Source: Eulemur rufifrons (lineage: Eukaryota; Chordata; Mammalia; Primates; Lemuridae). From it: DNA of 64,000 bases. Shown piece by piece: positions 58,480 to 64,000 of the stretch. The position numbers and the translations under genes are program-made. Location: positions 13,654,501-13,718,500 of the forward strand of contig NC_091000.1 of assembly GCF_041146395.1 (NCBI RefSeq), read 5' to 3'. The notes beneath the pieces are model-generated. The model did not search any database, was not told where the DNA came from, and saw only the letters and a list, made by a program, of their open reading frames with translations. Position 1 is the stretch's first letter. Each line of letters opens with the position of its first letter.

Positions 58480-58979
58480 CCACTTGCATTTCCATCTCAG
58501 AAAGTCTCAAACCAATTTCATTAACTTCTCTTCCAAACATGCTTTTTCCGTATCTTCTTTTCTCAAGATAGAAACCTAGTAGTCAAAGCATGCCCACGCT
58601 CCCACCCCCTGCTGTCTTCTGATTTAATCTCCATAATCTCTCAATTCCAGCCCTTTCTTCCTGGATTGCTGCTCTATCCTCCTATGTGAAATCCTTGAAT
58701 TCAGTCTCACCTTGCCTCAGGGGTACACTTTCTCCAGAATGGCAATCTTATGTCCTCACTCTCCAGATTGAAATCACTCAGTGCCTTCCCACCTAAGGTA
58801 GTGTGACACAATCGCACCACAATCTGGTCTCCCTGCCCAGTTGTACTCTCTCTATGTCTCCATACTGGGTGCCCTGCATTCCAGGCATACCAATGGCTTT
58901 CCGTGCTCAGAACATGTCCCTCTGTGCCTGTGTGCTCAAGCCGTGATGTTCCTGGGTCACGGAGGGCTGAGCGCTTTCC
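58480..58979 (+). repeat. L2 LINE, left part (split by Alu remnant)
   Basis: Reads 'tctccagattgaaatcactc', 'agtgccttcccacctaaggt', 'gcaccacaatctggtctccc' and 'gccctgcattccaggcatac', the L2 3' region. It continues at 59066 after a 54-bp Alu remnant and its target duplication. Confidence 0.7.
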
Positions 58980-59065
58980 AAGAAGAATGCCCACAGGCCA
59001 GTCGTGGTGGCTAACACCTGTAATCCTAGTTTTCTGGGAGTTTGAGACCAAGATGAATGCCCACA
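58980..59065 (+). mobile_element. 54-bp tailless Alu/7SL-derived retropseudogene with target-site duplication
   Basis: The 16-bp repeats AAGAAGAATGCCCACA (58980-58995) and AAGATGAATGCCCACA (59050-59065) differ at one base. They enclose 'ggccagtcgtggtggctaac', 'acctgtaatcctagttttct' and 'gggagtttgagacc'. This is the Alu left-arm 5' end with about 30 bp missing between two GGAG words. There is no right arm and no A-tail. Confidence 0.8.
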
Positions 59066-59215
59066 TATTTGTTAGGCCCCACCTCAAACACCTCCGCAGT
59101 GATGCCTCCAAAGCTCTTCCCTAAGCCATATAGATTATTCCCAGATTTCTCTGATTTTGTGCATTTGTGTGTTCCATACACCTCTATCAATGCAACATAG
59201 GACTGAATCAGAATG
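59066..59215 (+). repeat. L2 LINE, right part
   Basis: Reads 'ccccacctcaaacacctccg', 'gatgcctccaaagctcttcc' and 'ccatacacctctatcaatg', continuing the L2 of 58480-58979. Confidence 0.65.
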
Positions 59216-59507
59216 GCTGATTTTTAAGACTGCTTTGCAGTCACTGCTGTGGACGCATCCCAGACACTTGGAAGCGAGACTGACAGAGCAAGTCTTGACT
59301 GGATAAAGGCCTCACTCTGTTCTCCCTGACCCACCACCTTGGTTCATGCCTAAGTTTTTCTCTTGCCTAGTTATTGAAACTGATTTTTCATAACCATTTT
59401 TTGCACTCTTCATTTAATTTGATATGCTGTTACCAAGTTTTATATTTTTAAAAATATACATGTATAATATGACCCTTACTTTTCCCACTTAAAGAAACTC
59501 CAATGTT

Positions 59508-59508
<1 letters not shown>

Positions 59509-59540
<32 letters not shown>
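59509..59540. repeat. (CT)n with T-run
   Basis: About 12 CT units followed by nine or ten T. Confidence 0.9.
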
Positions 59541-59591
59541 TCTAAAGTATTAACCCAAACTACTTATCATGATGCTGCTCCTGATGCTGGT

Positions 59592-59832
59592 GATAAAAAC
59601 AGGTGTGGTAACCTTTCATTCTGGTGTCCCTGATGTGCCCGGTGCTATGAAGGTCATTTTACAATAATCTCACTTAGTTCTAATGATGATAATCCTCAGG
59701 CATGAGTGTTGTTACCTCTTCCCTATAGACAGGGAAATAGAGGTCTAGAGAAGCCGAGGAACCTGTTCCTATATGCTAAGTTAGCAACGGCAGAGCTGGG
59801 AATGACACCGAGTCTGTGTGACTGCAAAGCCC
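59592..59832 (-). repeat. MIR SINE, antisense
   Basis: Reads 'gatgtgcccggtgctatgaa', 'ctcttccctatagacaggga', 'aatagaggtctagagaagcc', 'gagctgggaatgacaccgag' and 'tctgtgtgactgcaaagccc', a nearly full antisense MIR. Confidence 0.85.
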
Positions 59833-59834
59833 GT

Positions 59835-60130
59835 CTGTGCCCCCACACCACACCAGGCCCAGTTCTCACTATTGTTCCTACACTCCAGACCCACCAACCA
59901 ACCTGTGCCGCTCTTTCATGCCCTGTCCACGTGCACCCGGCGTTCTCTCCATCTGAAACCTCTGCATCCTCCTTGCACACATTCAACCTTGTCCAGGCGG
60001 GAGCAGTGATGCCCTATTTGTGTCGTGCCTCTGAGTACGCACTCACCTCTGCCTTGGCACTTGTGATGTTGTGTGATTACTACCTGCCCTCCCCCATCCC
60101 GAAGGCTGAACAGTCCCCAAGAGCAGTGAC
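59835..60130 (+). repeat. probable L2-type LINE fragment
   Basis: The C-rich stretch containing 'ctcctacactccagaccc'-like sequence, 'gttctctccatctgaaacct' and 'cttggcacttgtgatgttgt' resembles the L2/CR1-type 3' region. The match is loose. Frames of 158 (plus), 96 and 87 (minus) codons overlap here and are not credible. Confidence 0.4.
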
Positions 60131-60214
60131 TCTGAGTAGTAACCACCGAACTCACACAGCCTGGGGAATCAGAGGTACATAGTACAGGCCTTTGCAATGA
60201 ACTCATTTACATGA

Positions 60215-60430
60215 TAAGAAAGATAACACTTGCCAACATTTTTTCAGCATCTTCTACATGCCAGGCCCTCCCCTATACAATTAAAATGCATAATCCATTT
60301 AATCCCCACAAAACTCTTTGAGATAGCCTATCATTTTAATCCTTACTTATTTTTTCCAGAAAAATTAAACTTGCAATATTAATACTTATAACTTACATAG
60401 AAAAAAATGACTTGCTCAATAGCAAACTCC
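60215..60430 (-). repeat. MIR SINE, antisense, diverged
   Basis: Reads 'cagcatcttctacatgccag', 'ataatccatttaatccccac' and 'aaaactctttgagatagcct', then 'gacttgctcaatagcaaact', the antisense MIR order. Confidence 0.7.
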
Positions 60431-62191
60431 TTAAAATAACTAAAATTTGCTTACTAGGCTGGGTCTTGTTGATTTGCATTATTTTTTCCCAGCAACTACA
60501 TTTAGGCCAGTCAAATCCTTTATCTCTTTTTTAAACAAAGAAATAAAGATTTATTACTTGCTTTTAAAATTCATGTGTGACAAATGGAAAAAAAACCTGG
60601 TGGATGCAGTTTAAACATCTGACCTAAGTGTACTTAGCAACTATATTTAATAGCTTTAAAAAAAACTCTCATTTTTAAAAATGTGGATATTTTTCTGCAG
60701 AGTGACTAAAAAGACATTAGCACAGGCCTTTATTGATTAAATATGTTCTTATCAGACAAATGCTTTCATAACGATAGTTTATATGCTCAAGCTGTAAGCA
60801 GCCACCAGTCCTTATCTTGGTTCAGGCTACATCTGAGGTCCTGGTTTGTTCCAGAATTTGCCCTACTTCTTTCTGATAGCTAGAAAAGTATTTCCAGCTG
60901 CCTACCAGGTGCGTTTAGCTAGATGTTTCCAACACATACGTCAAGTCCTACATATTTGAACATTTTCTCCCCTAGATCAAAAACAAAGCAAAACAGGTCT
61001 TCTCTGTTTCCACTTTGCTTAACAGCATCACCACGTGCCCAGTAACCTGATCCCCTGTGACGCCAGAGTTTTATAACACCCCAAAGCAATCAATTGTTGG
61101 ATGAGCAGTAGAGCTCCTTGGAGCCTTAGATTTCACACCATCATAGAGGTGACTAGGGTCTCCCTGAGGGGCGACAGCGGCAGCTTCCCTTCATACCACA
61201 TGCATTCATGGTTTCTCAAGACTCTAGAGGACCCAGAGACAGGTAACTGGAGCACAGAAATTAGAAGGAGAGACTTACTACAGACTTCCATGAACAACCA
61301 ACAACAGTAGCACCCGGCATGGATGGGACCCTCCTTTATGTCCGACACAGCGCGATGGGGTATACACAGCACACACATCCTTCCAGGTGAGCAAACTGCA
61401 GCACGGGGGCTTTGTCCTTGGCTTCCTTCACTGCAGTCAGCTTTCAGAACCAGAACTCCCACCCCACAATGTGTGGGGCTGAAGTTCATGCTGCTAACCA
61501 CTAGCTCCCATGTACCGCCTCCCTTCCAGTGAAAAAGACTAGATCCGAGAAATCTCGCCTACGTCAGACATTCAAAGTCACAGCAATTTATATAGATAAT
61601 TTTTAGGTGTGTTTTTTGACATTTAGAGCCAGCACATGGAGGAGGAGAGTGTGAGACAGCACCGTTCCCGATGGGTGCTCCCTCCTGACTCTGCCTCTGC
61701 AAGCTGTCACCTCGCCTTTTGTGCCCCTTGCTAATTCATGGCTATGGACAGGACAAGCCCTCTAAGGCTCCCACCCCTGCGCCACCTCCCTTACCCCACA
61801 CCTCAGTGGGAACTTCCCGGACCTCCCTCTGGCGCATTTGCTCCATCAGCTCCAGGCTGCGGAGGCCCTGGCAGCCCAACTCTCTGAGGCTGAGCTGTCC
61901 CTGGGCCCTGGGTCTTCCCTCTTTGCTGCCCTCTGGGGTCTTGCTCCAGCAGTAGCCTCACTTCCTCTCGAATCGTCCTTCTGTCCTACAAGTGCTTTCC
62001 CCATGGCTATGAACGGCCTTAGCTCTTATCCATCATAAACTGGTTTCTTTGTTTCTCTCCCTCTCTCTTCTCTACTCTCTCTTCTCTTTCTCTCTGTTCT
62101 CTTTCTACTCTGTCCACTGGGCACTGTCTATCCCTTCATTTCCTAGTCGTACCTGTTGTTTCCATACCCTTAAAAATATACTCTTCCCCAC
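60431..62191. other. single-copy DNA with pyrimidine tract at its end
   Basis: No transposon or exon is recognised. The section 61100-62000 is GC-richer with overlapping frames on both strands. The section 62040-62110 is a T/C-rich low-complexity tract. Confidence 0.4.
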
Positions 62192-62735
62192 CCCTCAGCT
62201 TTATTGAGGTATAACTGACAAATAAAATTATACATATTTGAGGTGTACAATGTGATGCTTTGATACGTGTATACATTGTGACATGATTGCCATAATCAAG
62301 TTACTTTACACATCCATCACCTCACAGTTACCTTTTTTTTTTTTTTTTTTTTGTGGTAAGAACATCTAAGATCTACTCTCTTAGCAAATTTCAAGCATAC
62401 AATACAGTATTATTCACTATAGCCGCTGTGCTATACAGCACATCCCTGGGTCTTATTCACTTTGTAACTGAAATTCTGTGCCCTTTGACCTACATCTCCC
62501 CATTTCCCCCACCACCCCCAAGCTCCTGACAACCACCATTCATTCTGCTCTCTGTTTCTATGAGTTGGACATTTAAATTCTACACATAAGTGAGATCATG
62601 TGGTATTTGTCTTTCCCTATCTTACTTGTTTCACTTAGCACGATAGCCTTCATACATGTTGTTGCAAATGGTAGGATTTTCTTCTTTTTTAAGGCTGAAT
62701 AATATTCCATTGTGTACATATAAATGATATGAAAA
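62192..62735 (-). mobile_element. L1M-type LINE-1 3' end, 5'-truncated
   Basis: On the plus strand 'cagctttattgaggtataac' (the antisense AATAAA-containing 3' end) is followed by 'ttgatacgtgtatacattgt', 'catccatcacctcacagtta', 'cttagcaaatttcaagcata', 'tctgtttctatgagttggac', 'gtgagatcatgtggtatttg' and 'ggctgaataatattccattg', the antisense 3' end of an old L1. About 545 bp remain. A T20 run at about 62333-62352 is an expanded internal T-tract rather than a separate tail. This is the only clear L1 in the window. Confidence 0.85.
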
Positions 62736-64000
62736 CTGAAATATCATTTTTAATGCAAGTATAGCTTTGGCATCTACACCTGAGTCTGTTTTCTCCTTAA
62801 GTTGTACCCAGAACTTAGGATCTTTCTCATTCTCTACTTACCCTTATCAAGGCTTTCTTTTCAATGCCAAATAAAATTAGGAAGGTCAGGACCAGCTGAC
62901 TTATAATAATATGCTAACAATTGAGACAACACTCTACAAAAGTCTGGAAAAGGAAGAGTTAGAGAACTTGCTGTTTTATGGTTAAGATATTCTGGTCCAC
63001 TTGGCAGTTATGAACTCATGGCACAGTTATGTTTGTTGGGCCAATGTAGTTTGATGATAGTCTTAAAAATCATTTGTCACCTAGCATTATCCTTGCCAGA
63101 AGAAATTCTGATTTCACTTCCCAAGAGAATATGCTGACCAATTATTAATAATAATCTCACCTTTTGGAAAGTAACATTTCTCAATGTCCATCGACAAGGG
63201 GCCATTCTGTTTTGCTGGCCAGATAGACTACTCTTTCACTCTCTGAGATGCATTCACTAGAGTGCATGCAGATTTCTTGGAAGTGATTTACTTTTGCTTG
63301 GAAATTGAAACATTTAAATTTCAAATCAACACTTTTCCTAATTCCTGTTGAACTCAAAAGCTCTTTTGGTTGAGTGACCCCATGGATAGCAAATATTCAA
63401 GGGCTGGAGTCCTTCTGGGTCCTAGTCATTAAGCTCCTGTTCTCTCCTCCTCAAAGGCCTTATCTGTACCATGGAAGTCCAGCACCTCTTCTCACAGGCT
63501 GGGTAGAAGCAGAACAGAATGAAATGACTGAGGAGTCTGGGAACAAGGCAGATCATGAATGGAACATTCCCAGGAAACATAATTTTATAATCATAGTCTT
63601 TCAGTTCTTGTCAGTTGCAAAATTAAATATCAGAGCCAAGGAAAGCGAACCAGACTTTTGAGGGTATGTTTTCCCAATTCATTCTAAAGGAAGCAAAAGT
63701 TTAAGATTCAAAATAAGTATGATGTAATATTAGACCACATAATAATATATAGGCCAAGTTAAATTATTTTGCCATAACTGTCATTATGAGGTGCTGAAAG
63801 CACATTTGGGACTTTGGGTCAATAGGAATGTGATTTTCAAACTAAACTAGATTATTTATGGCTTTGCCATTTGCTTTTAAAAGATGAGGGTGACGGTAAC
63901 TCCTCTCTCCTGTCAGTAAATGCAAAAATTAATTTAAAATATAGTCAAAATACTTGGCACACTTGAGAAGGAAGATTTTTAATTCAAGGGAAAAAGTTAT
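62736..64000. other. AT-rich single-copy DNA, no gene seen
   Basis: No repeat family, RNA gene or convincing exon is visible. The 95-codon frame at 63374-63661 has no recognisable domain. Confidence 0.4.

Noticed and set aside
59706..60182. 158-codon open frame
   Set aside because: Spans an antisense MIR and an L2-like fragment, with opposing minus-strand frames over the same DNA.
62333..62352. T20 run as the tail of a separate antisense retroposon
   Set aside because: It sits at a place where the L1M 3' end already has a T-tract, and L1 sequence continues on both sides.
1..64000. Bacterial-style systems (CRISPR arrays, operons, phage, toxin-antitoxin)
   Set aside because: The SINE/LINE/LTR content shows a mammalian nuclear genome. 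No spaced direct-repeat arrays or compact gene clusters exist.

Overview
The window looks like non-coding nuclear DNA from a primate, most likely a strepsirrhine (lemur, loris or galago). The evidence is a full dimeric Alu on the minus strand at 41269-41567. Its sense strand has an 'actctgggaggccgagg' left arm and a 'cactctacccaggg' right arm, which I know as strepsirrhine-type Alu variants. The rest is AT-rich DNA carrying mammal-wide fossil repeats: MIR, L2, MER5/MER20-type hAT MITEs, MLT1-type LTRs and one L1M tail. I found no protein-coding exon, CpG island, rRNA, tRNA or snRNA gene that I can defend. The longest open frames (130-170 codons) overlap repeats, overlap frames on the opposite strand, or match no family I know. 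The DNA is therefore intergenic or deep intronic.

Layout. 1-2.6 kb: L2 and MIR fossils, including an antisense L2 fragment inside a sense L2. 2.6-8.2 kb: mostly single-copy DNA with MIR pieces and two blocks resembling conserved regulatory DNA (near 3.3 and 7.15 kb). 8.2-8.6 kb: MLT1-type LTR, followed by a GC-rich block with a perfect CRE. 9-17 kb: single-copy DNA with one MIR, an RFX-type palindrome, G-quadruplex motifs and two striking inverted repeats (13.7 and 15.65 kb). 17 kb: MIR split by an L2. 20.4-20.8 kb: second MLT1-type LTR. 21-28.6 kb: mostly unique, with one MIR and one MER5A. 28.7-29.5 kb: the longest L2 copy, with a CTCF-like site. 31.6-32.1 kb: an ERVL-like LTR end. 32-41 kb: nearly 9 kb with almost no recognisable transposon. 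41.2-41.7 kb: the Alu, carrying an extra 3' segment, and an L2 tail. 43.3-44.2 kb: MIR plus a cluster of hAT-type MITEs. 45-50.4 kb: MIRs, L2s and a class I ERV solo LTR inserted in an L2. 50.4-58 kb: AT-rich unique DNA with MIRs and a (GGA)n tract. 58.1-60.4 kb: MITE, L2 with a 54-bp tailless Alu remnant, MIRs. 62.2-62.7 kb: L1M 3' end.

There is no operon or pathway to reconstruct. The points of interest are (i) the scarcity of young insertions for a primate genome, which fits a constrained regulatory neighbourhood; (ii) several short, near-perfect inverted repeats with transcription-factor cores; and (iii) some well-preserved insertion footprints. Repeat names come from consensus sequences recalled from memory, so subfamily names are tentative and most boundaries are good to about 10-30 bp.
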